DNA of 64,000 nucleotides from Acidimicrobiales bacterium (GTDB lineage: Bacteria > Actinomycetota > Acidimicrobiia > Acidimicrobiales > JADJXE01), in the NCBI GenBank assembly GCA_016716005.1, contig JADJXE010000001.1, positions 1,253,001 to 1,317,000 on the forward strand. Direction: 5' to 3'. The translations under genes were made by a program, and so were the position numbers. Position 1 is the first letter of the stretch, and every line of letters starts with the position of its first letter. This document shows, in pieces, positions 22,649 through 30,721 of this stretch. The notes below the pieces were generated by a model, which was given only the letters and a program-made list of their open reading frames with translations, was not told the DNA's origin and searched no databases.

Positions 22649-22867
22649 ATGAGGCTGAGACGGCATCGACTGCCGCGGCGATGGGCCGTGACCTACCCGG
22701 GGCCCATGACCGGGGCCCGGCCGGGACGGCGCCACTTCCTGACCGAGCGTCAGGCGCGGGACTTCCCAGGGCGGATCGTGGGCAGCATGACCCCTGGGCC
22801 TGGTCAGACGTTCGTGTTCGAGATCGAGCATGACCACCGGGTAGTGGAACGGGTCAAGGTCCCGTAG
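22649..22867 (+). CDS. Hypothetical small basic protein (72 aa)
   Basis: A 72-residue frame from ATG, with AGGACAGGG about ten bases upstream. The protein is strongly basic at its N-terminus (MRLRRHRLPRRW) and continues RHFLTERQARDFPGRIVG and QTFVFEIEHDHRVVERVKV, which has the regular hydrophobic alternation of a beta-sheet protein. It lies in the decayed element between the IS256 remnant and a noncoding gap. I recognise no family. The codon pattern is reasonable but the evidence is modest. Confidence 0.4.
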   Translation: MRLRRHRLPRRWAVTYPGPMTGARPGRRHFLTERQARDFPGRIVGSMTPGPGQTFVFEIEHDHRVVERVKVP

Positions 22868-23069
22868 TCCTACCAGGGGACGACAGGTCGTGATTCGGAC
22901 GCGCCGCCGGTGTCACATCGTGACCGTCCGGACGTCGCTGGCGGGGGTCGGTCGCCCCCGAACGCGCCGACAGAACGGCGCCGGCCGACGTCAGGAGAGA
23001 GCCTCAATTGGCGGAACAGGACGACAAGATGTGTGCGGCGAGCGTCATCGTTGACCGTCAGCTGCGTGC

Positions 23070-23417
23070 CTATCCAGCTCCATCGGCCTCCTGACCGGGT
23101 CGATCAGGTTCTTCCTCGGCCAGCATCTTCGGCGGTTCAGTCCCCGCGGCAATGACGTAAGCGGCTGCGCCAGCGGCCGCGGCTGCGCCGGCAACCGCTG
23201 GGGCCGACGCCGCAGCGACAACGCCAACGGCAACGCCAGCGAGCACTGCGGCTCCGATGAGGGCGCTCATGTCCGGCACGGCCGGTGGCGGCGGTAGGAC
23301 GGTGTCGGCAGTCCCGGGATCGACGCCACCAGCGGAGCTTTCCGACGACGTCGTTTCAGGCGGGGCGGGTACCGTGTCGCCGTGCGGATCAACGCCACCG
23401 CTGCTCGAGTCACTCAT
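23070..23417 (-). CDS. Hypothetical membrane protein with duplicated N-terminal motif (115 aa)
   Basis: The N-terminal half has two related segments, SSSGGVDPHGDTVPAPP and SSAGGVDPGTADTVLPPPP, suggesting an internal duplication. It is followed by a long Ala/Val/Gly hydrophobic region from about 60 to 95 (LIGAAVLAGVAVGVVAAASA onward) that could form one or two membrane helices, and an acidic tail (LAEEEPDRPGQEADGAG). The start chosen is the ATG at 23417; there is no convincing ribosome site. It lies in the element next to tRNA-Glu. Function unknown. Confidence 0.45.
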   Translation of the reverse strand: MSDSSSGGVDPHGDTVPAPPETTSSESSAGGVDPGTADTVLPPPPAVPDMSALIGAAVLAGVAVGVVAAASAPAVAGAAAAAGAAAYVIAAGTEPPKMLAEEEPDRPGQEADGAG

Positions 23418-23860
23418 GCACGGGAGTGTGACGATGGGAATCCTGGCAGTCAAGCCTCGGGAAGGGGTTTGCGCCAGCCGACGCGCCATCCGGGACACCA
23501 ATCCTGACGGGCACCACGCCCAGGAGCGCAGCGGGTAGCCCAGCCACCCCAGCGTGTCGGCCGAGTATCGGCGGCCAGCAGAATCGGCCCGCTCGTGGCG
23601 ACCGACTGCCCATCGACGGCCACCACCGTGAGTGCCGCTCTCCGCAGCGCCCTGTCGTCGGCCGTGGCCACCAAAGCGGCGTTCCGGGGCAGGCTGCCCG
23701 AGCACTGGCTCAGGTTCCCGTAGTGGGGTCGGGCCCGGCGTCGGCCTGGAGCCGCCAGACCCCCGGGGAGCGCTGCCAGAGGGTGCCTCGCATCCCCCCG
23801 AAGATACGCAGTGGGTGTGGCGATGGCACCAATGGCACCACGCACCCCCGGATTTCCTTG
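23418..23860. other. Noncoding gap between the last element ORF and tRNA-Glu
   Basis: I see no supported gene. A minus-strand stretch around 23460-23680 has a coding-like flavour without a usable start and may be a remnant. CGATGGCACCAATGGCACCA (23821-23840) repeats the ATGGCACCAC pair of the cassettes and lies 18-40 bp from the tRNA 3' end, where recombinase arm sites are often found. Confidence 0.5.
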
Positions 23861-23933
23861 CAGCCCCAACGGGATTCGAACCCGTGTCTCCACCTTGAGA
23901 GGGTGGTGTCCTAGGCCACTAGACGATGGGGCC
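23861..23933 (-). tRNA. tRNA-Glu (anticodon CUC)
   Basis: Folds as a complete 73-nt cloverleaf: acceptor GGCCCCA pairing with TGGGGCT (last pair G-U), D arm with GTCTAGTGGCCTAGGAC, anticodon stem CCACC/GGTGG around loop CTCTCAA giving anticodon CUC, and T arm CGGGT-TCGAATC-CCG. No CCA is encoded. The 3' end faces the decayed element, and its last 35 bp are duplicated at 20975-21009. Confidence 0.95.
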
Positions 23934-24175
23934 GAGCGGCAGAAGACCTTACCAAGGCCGGGCCGCCGGGCGGTTCCGCGTCCGGGATGATCCGGGTTCC
24001 GGGCCATCTCGGACGCAGAACGGCGGGGGCCGACCTCGGGGGGGCGCTCGGGGCGGCCGTTGGGACCTCAGACCCTTCCATGCCGACGCCTGGTCGGTGT
24101 CCAATGGGGACGGAAGGGCGCCTATCTCGCCCTTGCTCGCCGACCCGGCCAACCGGATCGGGAAAGGAGTACGCC

Positions 24176-25279
24176 ATGAGCGACGCTCCCCTTCCCCCGT
24201 CTGGCCCCGGCCCGGACCCCAGGACCGGCTGGTTGCCGCCGGCCCCGCCGCCCGGCCCCGCCGGACCCCCGCCCACGACCCCGATGCCGCCCTTCACGCC
24301 CGGCTCGTTCGTGAAGGGGCCGCCGGGCCAGCCGCCCAGCACCCCGTACGTCGCGCCGCCCACCCCACCGGGGGGCAAGGCGTCCCGCACACCGTGGTTC
24401 GTCGCCATCGGGGTCGTGGCCGCCGCCGTGCTGGTGCTCGGCGCGGTGCTGGTGTTCTCGGGGGGCAAGAAGAACGACGCCGGCGAGGACTGGGGCGCCA
24501 GCTCGTCCACCTCCGTGCAGACGACGAGCACCACACGGCCGACCACCACGACCAGCACCACCACGAGCAGCACCACCACGACCACGGCGCCCACCACCAC
24601 CCAGCCCCGCCCGAACACCACGCACGGACCCGGCGCCACGGCGCCGCCGAGGACCACCGTGCCACCCACCTGGACGTACACGCCGTACACCTACGGCGAC
24701 GACTGGTACCTCGACCACCTGTGGGACCACTGCTACAGCGGCGACTGGGCGGCCTGCGACCAGCTCTACTGGGAGAGCCCGGTCGACTCCGAGTACGAGA
24801 CCTACGGGTCGACGTGCGGCTACACCCTCGACTGGATGGCCGGGGGCTGCGTCAGCTGGTACTCGAGCCCGCCGACCGTGTGGTCGCCCTACACCTACGG
24901 TGACGACGCGTACCTCGACAGCCTCTGGGACGCCTGCTCCGGAGGTGACATGGGGGCCTGCGACCAGCTGTACTACGACAGCCCGAGCGGCTCCGAGTAC
25001 GAGACGTACGGCGCGATGTGCGGGTTGACCGCCTCGGGGTCCTGGATGGCGGGCGGCTGCGCCAGCGGCTCCAGCGGCGGGGGCGGGGCCTACACCTACG
25101 GCGACGACGCCTACCTCGACGGCCTCTGGGACGCCTGCTCCGGCGGTGACATGGAGGCCTGCGACCAGCTGTACTACGAGAGCCCGGTCGACTCCGAGTA
25201 CGAGACCTTCGGGGCCACGTGCGGCTACATCGGCGACTACCTGGCCGGGGGCTGCGTGGCCACCTACTGGGGCTACTAG
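24176..25279 (+). CDS. Membrane-anchored protein with three Cys-rich YTYGDD repeats
   Basis: A 367-residue protein with a good ribosome site (GGAAAGGAG). Residues 1-70 are Pro-rich, 74-95 form a membrane helix (WFVAIGVVAAAVLVLGAVLV), 105-165 is a Thr/Ser/Pro linker. Three ~57-residue repeats follow at 171-225, 239-295 and 306-360. Each has YTYGDDxYLDxLWDxC, GDxxACDQLYxxSPxxSEYE and ending GGC, with four cysteines at equivalent places (186/194/214/225, 254/262/282/295, 321/329/349/360). Intervals are short and Gly/Ser rich. The repeats are predicted extracytoplasmic, probably with two disulfides each. Similar tryptophan/aspartate-rich repeats occur in uncharacterised actinobacterial surface proteins; no function is known to me. 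A strong hairpin follows the stop. Confidence 0.85.
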   Translation: MSDAPLPPSGPGPDPRTGWLPPAPPPGPAGPPPTTPMPPFTPGSFVKGPPGQPPSTPYVAPPTPPGGKASRTPWFVAIGVVAAAVLVLGAVLVFSGGKKNDAGEDWGASSSTSVQTTSTTRPTTTTSTTTSSTTTTTAPTTTQPRPNTTHGPGATAPPRTTVPPTWTYTPYTYGDDWYLDHLWDHCYSGDWAACDQLYWESPVDSEYETYGSTCGYTLDWMAGGCVSWYSSPPTVWSPYTYGDDAYLDSLWDACSGGDMGACDQLYYDSPSGSEYETYGAMCGLTASGSWMAGGCASGSSGGGGAYTYGDDAYLDGLWDACSGGDMEACDQLYYESPVDSEYETFGATCGYIGDYLAGGCVATYWGY

Positions 25280-25293
25280 CGCCACCGGGGGTT

Positions 25294-25340
25294 CGCGACG
25301 CCGGCCCCGTCCTGCACGGGACGGGGCCGGTTGCGTCGCG
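25294..25340 (+). terminator. Long GC-rich hairpin terminator
   Basis: CGCGACG-CCGGCCCCGTCC pairs with GGGACGGGGCCGG-GCGTCGCG around a short TGCAC loop, about 19 bp of stem with a small bulge. It lies 15 bp after the repeat-protein stop and before tRNA-Gln on the other strand. No U-tract is present. Confidence 0.7.
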
Positions 25341-25364
25341 TGACCGGGCGCATCACCCGGCGAG

Positions 25365-25436
25365 CTCGGGGGGGAGGACTCGAACCCCCAATAACAGGGC
25401 CAGAACCTGCCGTGTTGCCGATTACACCACCCCCGA
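25365..25436 (-). tRNA. tRNA-Gln (anticodon CUG)
   Basis: A 72-nt cloverleaf: acceptor TCGGGGG/CCCCCGA, D arm GTGTAATCGGCAACAC, anticodon stem GCAGG/CCTGT around loop TTCTGGC giving anticodon CUG, T arm GGGGG-TTCGAGT-CCTCC with one G-U pair. No encoded CCA. Confidence 0.95.
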
Positions 25437-25445
25437 AAGGGCCCT

Positions 25446-26153
25446 TCACCGTACCAGCCAGCCAGCGGGCGCAGCGACCCGGCCCAGCGCACCCACCACC
25501 CCGAGCAGCGGCCCGACGCCACCGCCGGCCACCTCCTCGAGGCGCAGCAGCCGGCGGTAGCCGATGAGCCGCCCGACGCCCACCGCTGCCGTCTCGCGGA
25601 CCATCGCCCGGAGCTCGGACCACCCCCTCGTGGGGCTGGTGCGGGTGGGCGACACGCTCGCGTCGAGCCCCAGCTCGGACGCGATGCCCTCGATGCGCAT
25701 CGAGTGGTACGGGTCGGACACGAGGATCACCCGGTCGATACCCCGGTCGTCGAGGAACACGGCGGTCGCGGCCAGCGACTCCCAGCTGTTGCCACCCGAC
25801 ACCTCGCGCAGGATCTGGTCATCGGGCACACCGCGTGCCAGCAGGTAGTTGGCGCTGGCCGTCGCCTCGGTGAAGCGGTCGCCGGGCTGGTTGCCGCCGG
25901 TGACCACGATCACGTCGGCGTAGCCGTCCCGCCGCAGCTCGAGGGCATGGTCGAGCCGGGCCTGGAGCACGAGCGACGGCCGCCCGTCGTACTGGGCCGC
26001 GCCCAGCACGACGATGGCGTCGGCCGGTCGCTTGCCGTCGTGGCGGCCGACCCACCACACCTGCACGAAGGTGACGGCCAGGTACACGATGCCGAGCGCC
26101 AGCACCGCGACGGCGGCCCGGAGGGCCCACCGGAGGAGGCGCCGGGGCGTCAC
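25446..26153 (-). CDS. YdcF/DUF218-family membrane protein
   Basis: A 235-residue protein with an N-terminal membrane helix (ALRAAVAVLALGIVYLAVTF) and a DUF218 Rossmann-like domain: ADAIVVLGAAQYDGRPS, VIVVTGGNQPGDRFTEA, NSWESLAATAVFL and DRVILVSDPYHSMR. The family includes YdcF and SanA, proposed S-adenosylmethionine-binding or envelope-associated proteins. Its GTG start overlaps the gltX stop by 4 nt, so it is co-translated with gltX. The last ~30 residues are hydrophobic and may form another membrane segment. Confidence 0.85.
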   Translation of the reverse strand: MTPRRLLRWALRAAVAVLALGIVYLAVTFVQVWWVGRHDGKRPADAIVVLGAAQYDGRPSLVLQARLDHALELRRDGYADVIVVTGGNQPGDRFTEATASANYLLARGVPDDQILREVSGGNSWESLAATAVFLDDRGIDRVILVSDPYHSMRIEGIASELGLDASVSPTRTSPTRGWSELRAMVRETAAVGVGRLIGYRRLLRLEEVAGGGVGPLLGVVGALGRVAAPAGWLVR

Positions 26154-27502
26154 CGGCGCGAGCGGGCGGCGCGCAGCCGGGCCAGCGTGCGCTCACGACC
26201 CAGGACGGCGAGCGATTCGAACAGCGGCGGGCCGACCGACCGGCCCGTCACGGCCACCCGAACGGGCGCCTGGGCCTTGCCGAGCTTCAGCCCGTGGGCA
26301 TCGGCCACGCCGAGCAGCGCCTGGTGGAGCGCGGGCGCGGTCCACTCGCACCCCTCGAAGGCCGCCATCGCGTCGTCGAGGATGGAGGCGGCCTGGCTGT
26401 TGCGGGTGATGGCCTTGTCCCAGGCGGCCTCGTCGACGGGCGGCTCGTCGGCGAACACGAACCCCACCCAGTCGGGCACCTCGCCGAGGGTCCGGACCCG
26501 CTCCTGCACCAGGGGCGCCAGCACCGCGAAGGCGTCGGGATCGAACGCCTCGGGGGGCCACGGCGCCCGACCGGGGGCGAGCCACGGCTGGCAGCGCTCG
26601 ACGAACTCGGCCACCGGGAGCGCCCGGATGTACTCGGCGTCGACGTGATCGAGCTTCTTGTGGTCGAAGAACGCGGCGCTCTTGGTGACGTCCTCCAACC
26701 GGAAGCGCTCGACGATCTCCTCGATGGGCCGGATCTCGACCCCGTCGGCCGGCCCCCAGCCCAGCAGGGCCAGGTAGTTCCGCAGGGCCTCGGGCAGGTA
26801 CCCGCGGGCGCGGTAGTCCTCGACGGCCACGTCGTCGCGTCGCTTCGACAGCTTCTGGCGCTGGGCGTTCACCAGCAGGGGCAGGTGCGCGTAGGCCGGC
26901 CGGTCCTGGTGGCCGAGCGCGTCCATGAGCAGCAGCACCTTCGGGGCCGAGCTGAGCAGGTCCTCGCCGCGCACCGCGTGGGTGATCCGCATGTCGGCGT
27001 CGTCGACGGCGTTGGCCAGCAGGAACATGGGGGTGCCGTTCGACCGCCAGATCACGAAGTCCTCGAGGTCGGCGTTCTCGAAGCGGACGTGACCCCGGAT
27101 CAGGTCCTCGAACTCGGTCGTGCCCGTGTCCGGGGTGCGGAACCGCACCGCCAGGCCGTCGGCGAGGGCGCCGCCGGGGACGGGGCGGTCGTCGGCGTCG
27201 ACCAGGTAGGCCCGGCCGTCGGCCAGCAGCCGGGCCGCCGCATCGCGGTACCGGTCGAACCGCTCCGACTGGAAGTACGGGCCCTCGTCCCAGTCGATCC
27301 CGAGCCACTCGAGGGAGCGCAGGATGCCCTCGGTGAGCTCGGCCTGCGAGCGCTCGACGTCGGTGTCCTCGATGCGCAGCAGGAACGTGCCGCCGGTTCG
27401 CCGGGCGAACAGCCAGTTGAACAGGGCCGAGCGGGCACCGCCCACGTGCAGGTAGCCGGTGGGCGAGGGCGCGAAGCGGACGCGGGGTGCGGGCTCGGTC
27501 AC
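26150..27502 (-). CDS. gltX: Glutamate-tRNA ligase
   Basis: A 450-residue class I aminoacyl-tRNA synthetase. RFAPSPTGYLHVGGARSALF holds the HIGH-equivalent, LLRIEDTDVERSQ is the Glu-type signature, and QKLSKRRDDVAVEDY holds the KMSKS-equivalent loop. The C-terminal anticodon-binding helical domain is present and the length is close to normal (about 460-490). It charges tRNA-Glu, and in many actinobacteria also tRNA-Gln before amidation; both tRNA genes lie nearby. Start is GTG with a TACCCT hexamer 7 nt upstream, consistent with leaderless transcription. It forms an operon with the DUF218 gene. Confidence 0.95.
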   Translation of the reverse strand: MTEPAPRVRFAPSPTGYLHVGGARSALFNWLFARRTGGTFLLRIEDTDVERSQAELTEGILRSLEWLGIDWDEGPYFQSERFDRYRDAAARLLADGRAYLVDADDRPVPGGALADGLAVRFRTPDTGTTEFEDLIRGHVRFENADLEDFVIWRSNGTPMFLLANAVDDADMRITHAVRGEDLLSSAPKVLLLMDALGHQDRPAYAHLPLLVNAQRQKLSKRRDDVAVEDYRARGYLPEALRNYLALLGWGPADGVEIRPIEEIVERFRLEDVTKSAAFFDHKKLDHVDAEYIRALPVAEFVERCQPWLAPGRAPWPPEAFDPDAFAVLAPLVQERVRTLGEVPDWVGFVFADEPPVDEAAWDKAITRNSQAASILDDAMAAFEGCEWTAPALHQALLGVADAHGLKLGKAQAPVRVAVTGRSVGPPLFESLAVLGRERTLARLRAARSRR

Positions 27503-27509
27503 CCTCTGG

Positions 27510-27515
27510 AGGGTA
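27510..27515 (-). promoter_or_regulatory. -10 element for leaderless gltX
   Basis: TACCCT on the minus strand, seven bases before the GTG start of gltX. Confidence 0.45.
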
Positions 27516-27618
27516 CTGGCGGTGGCACCCGCGGCCGGGGCGGGCCGCCCGAGGGCGGCACCGCCGCGCCGGACACCTGCCGCACGGCCGGCAGCGATGG
27601 CACCAGGTCGGCCCCTGC

Positions 27619-29044
27619 TCAGTCGACGCGCACGCGCTCGCCGAGCCGGGGCACCACCGCCGTCCAGTCGAGCTGGGTGTCGATGGTGTCACGCAGGCCC
27701 CTCGAGGCGTCCGGCTCGCCGTGCACCACGAACACCGCGTCGGGCGGGCGGGGCGCCCGGGCGAGCCAGGCCACCAGCTCGTCGCGGTCGGCGTGCACCG
27801 AGAGCGCCGGCAGGTCGACGACCTCGGCGCGCACCCGCACGTAGCGGCCGAGCATCTTGATCTGACGGTTCCCGTCGGCCAGGTAGCGGCCCCGGGTGCC
27901 CTCGGCCTGGAAGCCGACCAGGATCACGGTGTTGCGGCTGTCGGGGAGGCAGCGGGCGAGGTGGTGCACGACCCGTCCGCCCGTGGCCATGCCCGGACGC
28001 GGACACGATCACCGACGGGTAGCGGCTCGAGGCCAGCTCCTTGCTCTCCTCGACGCTGCGGATCTCGACCAGGTCGCCCGTGTCGAAGGGGTCGTCGCCG
28101 TCGAGCACGCCGGGGCGGAACTCCGGGCTGCGGTCGCGCAGCGCCGCCCGGTACGCCCGCAGCGCGGCGAGGGCCAGCGGGCTGTCGACGTACACCGGCA
28201 CCTCCGGCACCGCGCCCGCGGCCATGAGGGTGCGGAGGTGGAAGAGGACCACCTCGGTGCGGTCGACCGCGAAGGCGGGGATCACGACCGTGCCCCCCCG
28301 GGCGATGGTGCGGGCGATCACCTGGCCGAACCGCTCGACGGTGCCGGCATCGTCGTGGCGGCGGTCGCCGTAGGTGCTCTCCACCACCACCACGTCGGCC
28401 TCGGCGGGCAGCTCCGGCGGCAGCAGCAGCGGGTGCGAGGGCCGGCCCAGGTCGCCGCTGAACAGCACGGTGCGCTCGGTCCGACCACCCGCGGCCCGGC
28501 CCCGGAGGCGCAACGCGACCGTGGCCGACCCGAGGATGTGGCCCGCCGGCCGGAACGTCGCGGTCACGCCCGGCGCCACCTCGACCTCGTTCCCGAAGGG
28601 CACCGGGTGGAGGTGCGGCAGCACGCGCCGGGCGTCGTCCTCGGTGTAGAGGGGCCGGGCCGGGCGGTGCTTGGAGAAGCCCTTGCGGTTGGCGTAGGCG
28701 GCCTCCTCCTCCTGCAGGTGCCCGCTGTCGGGGAGCACCACGGCGGTCAGGTCGGCGGTGCCCTCGGTGCAGACCGCCCGGCCACGAAACCCGTCGCGGC
28801 CCAGGGCCGGGAGGTACCCGGTGTGGTCCACGTGGGCGTGGGTGAGCACCACGGCATCGATCGACGCCGGGTCGACCGGGAAGGGATCCCAGTTGCGGAG
28901 CCGCAGCTCCTTCAGGCCCTGGAAGAGCCCGCAGTCGACGAGCACCCGCGCCCCGGGGGCCTCGACCAGGAAGCGGCTCCCGGTCACGGTGCCCGCGCCG
29001 CCGAGAAACGACAGCACCGGTCGGTTTCCTTCAATCACTGTCAT
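27619..29044 (-). pseudogene. Beta-CASP metallo-beta-lactamase RNase-like gene with a frameshift
   Basis: Two frames together give a normal ~475-residue beta-CASP/MBL-fold protein of the CPSF-like RNA-specificity exonuclease group. The first (29044-27992) has FLGGAGTVTGSRFLVEAPG, the zinc motif VVLTHAHVDHTGYLPAL, RPAGHILGSATV, VLFSGDLGR and VVESTYGDRRH, up to SVIVSASG. The second continues MATGGRVVHHLARCLPD, TVILVGFQAEGTRGR and LSVHADRDELVAWLA to the stop. The expected SASGMATGGR is broken by one extra C (27991, CCGGGCATGG on the minus strand). No other damage is visible, so this is a recent mutation, a sequencing error or a programmed site; I cannot tell which. Confidence 0.85.
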
Positions 29045-29068
29045 GTGATTTCATGTTCTCCCATGATG

Positions 29069-29106
29069 GAGGGATGGGCGATGAGGGGATGGGCGATGAG
29101 GGGATG
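29069..29106 (+). repeat. 15-bp tandem repeat with repeated start codons
   Basis: GGATGGGCGATGAGG occurs twice in tandem (from 29072 and 29087) plus a partial third. Each unit supplies an in-frame ATG preceded by a purine-rich GAGGG-type ribosome site for the next, so the start of the lipoprotein gene is redundant. Confidence 0.8.
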
Positions 29107-29770
29107 GGGAACGACCGCCCGGCGGCTCGTCGTCGTGGCGGTCCTGGCTGCCACCGCCGGGTGCGGACGGCCCGCACCCGATCGCGAGGGTACGGCGCGC
29201 CCGGCGGCCGCACCGGCCGCGCCGCCGGCCACCCTGACGATCCCGCCGGCGCCCGGGGGCGATCCCACCTGGCGGTGGGCCCGGCCCGTCGACGAGGAGA
29301 CCGAGGCCCAAGTGCTCGTGGTGAAGGCCGTGCTCGACCTCATGGGCACCCGCCACCGGGCCTTCGTCACGGGTGACGTCGGCCTGCTGCCGCACGTGTG
29401 GGATCCCGCAAGCCCCAGCCTCGAGAGGGACCGCCGGGCCATCGCCGCGCTGGCCGACGCCGGACGCCGCTACGCCGACGAGGGCGTGCAGGTGACCGAC
29501 TTCGAGTTCCTCTACCGGGAGGAGGCCTTCGCCGTGCTCCGCGTCGTCCACTCGCACGGCCCGCAGGTGATCGTCGACGCCACCGGCCGGGTGGTCGAGG
29601 AGGGACCGGGCTGGCCCCCCACCTCGTCGTTCTGGACCGTGCAGGATCGGGGCGACGGCTGGCGCCTGCTGGAGTGGAACGACCACCGCAACCCGCTGCC
29701 CGAGCTCGGGTTCGTGGAGACGGCCGACGGCTGGGTGCCCCCGGCCGGCTGGGCCGGCGGCGAGTCGTGA
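29081..29770 (+). CDS. Predicted lipoprotein of unknown function
   Basis: A ~229-residue exported protein. The signal peptide (RRLVVVAVLAATAGC) has a lipobox cysteine, then a Pro/Ala linker. The mature part (EETEAQVLVVKAVLDLMGTR, FEFLYREEAFAVLRVVHSHG, WTVQDRGDGWRLLEWNDHRN) resembles SnoaL-like or nuclear-transport-factor-2-like folds, but I do not assign it. Possible ATG starts lie at 29063, 29066, 29081 and 29096; I chose 29081 for its GGAGGG site, though 29096 also gives a complete signal peptide. Its stop overlaps the next gene's GTG by 4 nt. It is divergent from the frameshifted beta-CASP gene, with an AT-richer promoter region between them. Confidence 0.7.
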   Translation: MRGWAMRGWGTTARRLVVVAVLAATAGCGRPAPDREGTARPAAAPAAPPATLTIPPAPGGDPTWRWARPVDEETEAQVLVVKAVLDLMGTRHRAFVTGDVGLLPHVWDPASPSLERDRRAIAALADAGRRYADEGVQVTDFEFLYREEAFAVLRVVHSHGPQVIVDATGRVVEEGPGWPPTSSFWTVQDRGDGWRLLEWNDHRNPLPELGFVETADGWVPPAGWAGGES

Positions 29771-30642
29771 CCGGCGCCGGGAGGTGGCGGCGTGCGGGTG
29801 GCGCACTGCTGCTGGCCGCGCTCGCCCTGGCCGGCGCGTTGGGTCCGGCCCCGGCGGCCGCCGACGGCGAGGGTGACGGCGACCTCGGCCGCGACAGGCT
29901 CACCGCGGGGGTGAGCGTCGCCCGACCGGGCCGACCGGGAGGCGGATCGCAGGCCCGCGGGCCCACCACCGGGGGTGGCCGACCGGGGGTTGGCGGCCGC
30001 ACGGACGGGATCGCCAGCCCCTACGTCTCGCTCCGGACCGAGTACCGCGAGGGCCCCGCCTTCCGGAGCTGCCCGGACGCCAGCCGCGCCTTCGTGTACG
30101 GCACACGTCCCGACGGCACCGAGGTGCTGGTGACGACGTGGTGCCCGGCGGCCGGCGGGTCCCCGGCCGGGACGACTGGGCCGGCCGCGCCCGCCGTCGG
30201 GGCGACCCCACCGGCCCCGCCCAGCGCAGCCGCCGTCCGCGACGCCGTGGCCCTGCCCACACCGACGGTCCGCCTCGACCCGGGGGTGCGTGGCCTCGTC
30301 GGCCTGGAGACCCGCCTGTGGGTGGCCGGCCCGCGCGAGGTGGCGGTCGACGTGGCCCTCGGCGGGTACGCCGTCACGGCCACGGCCCGAGCCGCGCGGT
30401 ACCGCTGGGACCTCGGTGACGGCACGCTGCTGGAGGCCACCGATCCGGGCACCCCCGAGGCCCCGGCCGCCACCCACGTGTACCTCGGCCGGGGTGACCT
30501 GCTGGTCGCGGTCACCGTCGTGTGGGAGGGCACGTACACCTTCACCGGCCCCGCCGGCTCGGCCACCGCCGACCTGGGCACCGTCGAGGTGAGCACCACC
30601 GTCCCCTACCCGGTGGTCGAGGCCCAGGCCGTGATCCGGTAG
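29767..30642 (+). CDS. Exported protein with PKD-like domain
   Basis: A 291-residue secreted protein. A signal peptide (GGALLLAALALAGALGPAPA, cleavage near AAADG) is followed by a Gly/Arg-rich low-complexity region, a segment SCPDASRAFVYGTRPDGTEV with two cysteines before TTWCPAAGG, and a C-terminal PKD-like beta domain with RYRWDLGDGTLLEATDPG and HVYLGRGDLLVAVTVVWEGT. PKD-like modules mediate surface protein or carbohydrate contacts. It is translationally coupled (GTGA) to the preceding lipoprotein gene, suggesting joint export or complex formation. Confidence 0.75.
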   Translation: MTGAGRWRRAGGALLLAALALAGALGPAPAAADGEGDGDLGRDRLTAGVSVARPGRPGGGSQARGPTTGGGRPGVGGRTDGIASPYVSLRTEYREGPAFRSCPDASRAFVYGTRPDGTEVLVTTWCPAAGGSPAGTTGPAAPAVGATPPAPPSAAAVRDAVALPTPTVRLDPGVRGLVGLETRLWVAGPREVAVDVALGGYAVTATARAARYRWDLGDGTLLEATDPGTPEAPAATHVYLGRGDLLVAVTVVWEGTYTFTGPAGSATADLGTVEVSTTVPYPVVEAQAVIR

Positions 30643-30709
30643 CCCGCCCAGCCCACCGCCCCACCGCCCGGGCCCCGCTGCTCCGCCGCTCCGTGGGTTG
30701 GCCGTCCCC

Positions 30710-30715
30710 TACCGT
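30710..30715 (+). promoter_or_regulatory. -10 element for leaderless flavin reductase gene
   Basis: TACCGT followed by six bases (GGCCGG) and the GTG start at 30722; no ribosome site. Confidence 0.5.
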
Positions 30716-30721
30716 GGCCGG

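Larger units (their letters stand above)
20975..23895. mobile_element. Decayed integrated element flanked by tRNA-Glu direct repeats
   Basis: The interval between the tRNA-Glu 3' copy and the intact tRNA-Glu gene is about 2.9 kb. It lies on the 3' side of the tRNA, as expected for site-specific integration. It holds a cassette copy, remnants of an IS110 and an IS256 transposase, two small ORFs and noncoding sequence. No integrase gene remains. ATGGCACCA-type repeats occur near both ends (21108 and 23822). Confidence 0.65.

Noticed and set aside
19430..22867. One 1145-codon open frame covering the esterase end, the CwbR gene and both transposase remnants
   Set aside because: It is mostly antisense-like or out-of-frame read-through of high-GC DNA; the true content is four separate features in different frames.
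23450..24007. A minus-strand protein through tRNA-Glu (with SSSGLGHHPLKVETRVRIPL)
   Set aside because: That peptide is the translation of a tRNA gene, a common false ORF.
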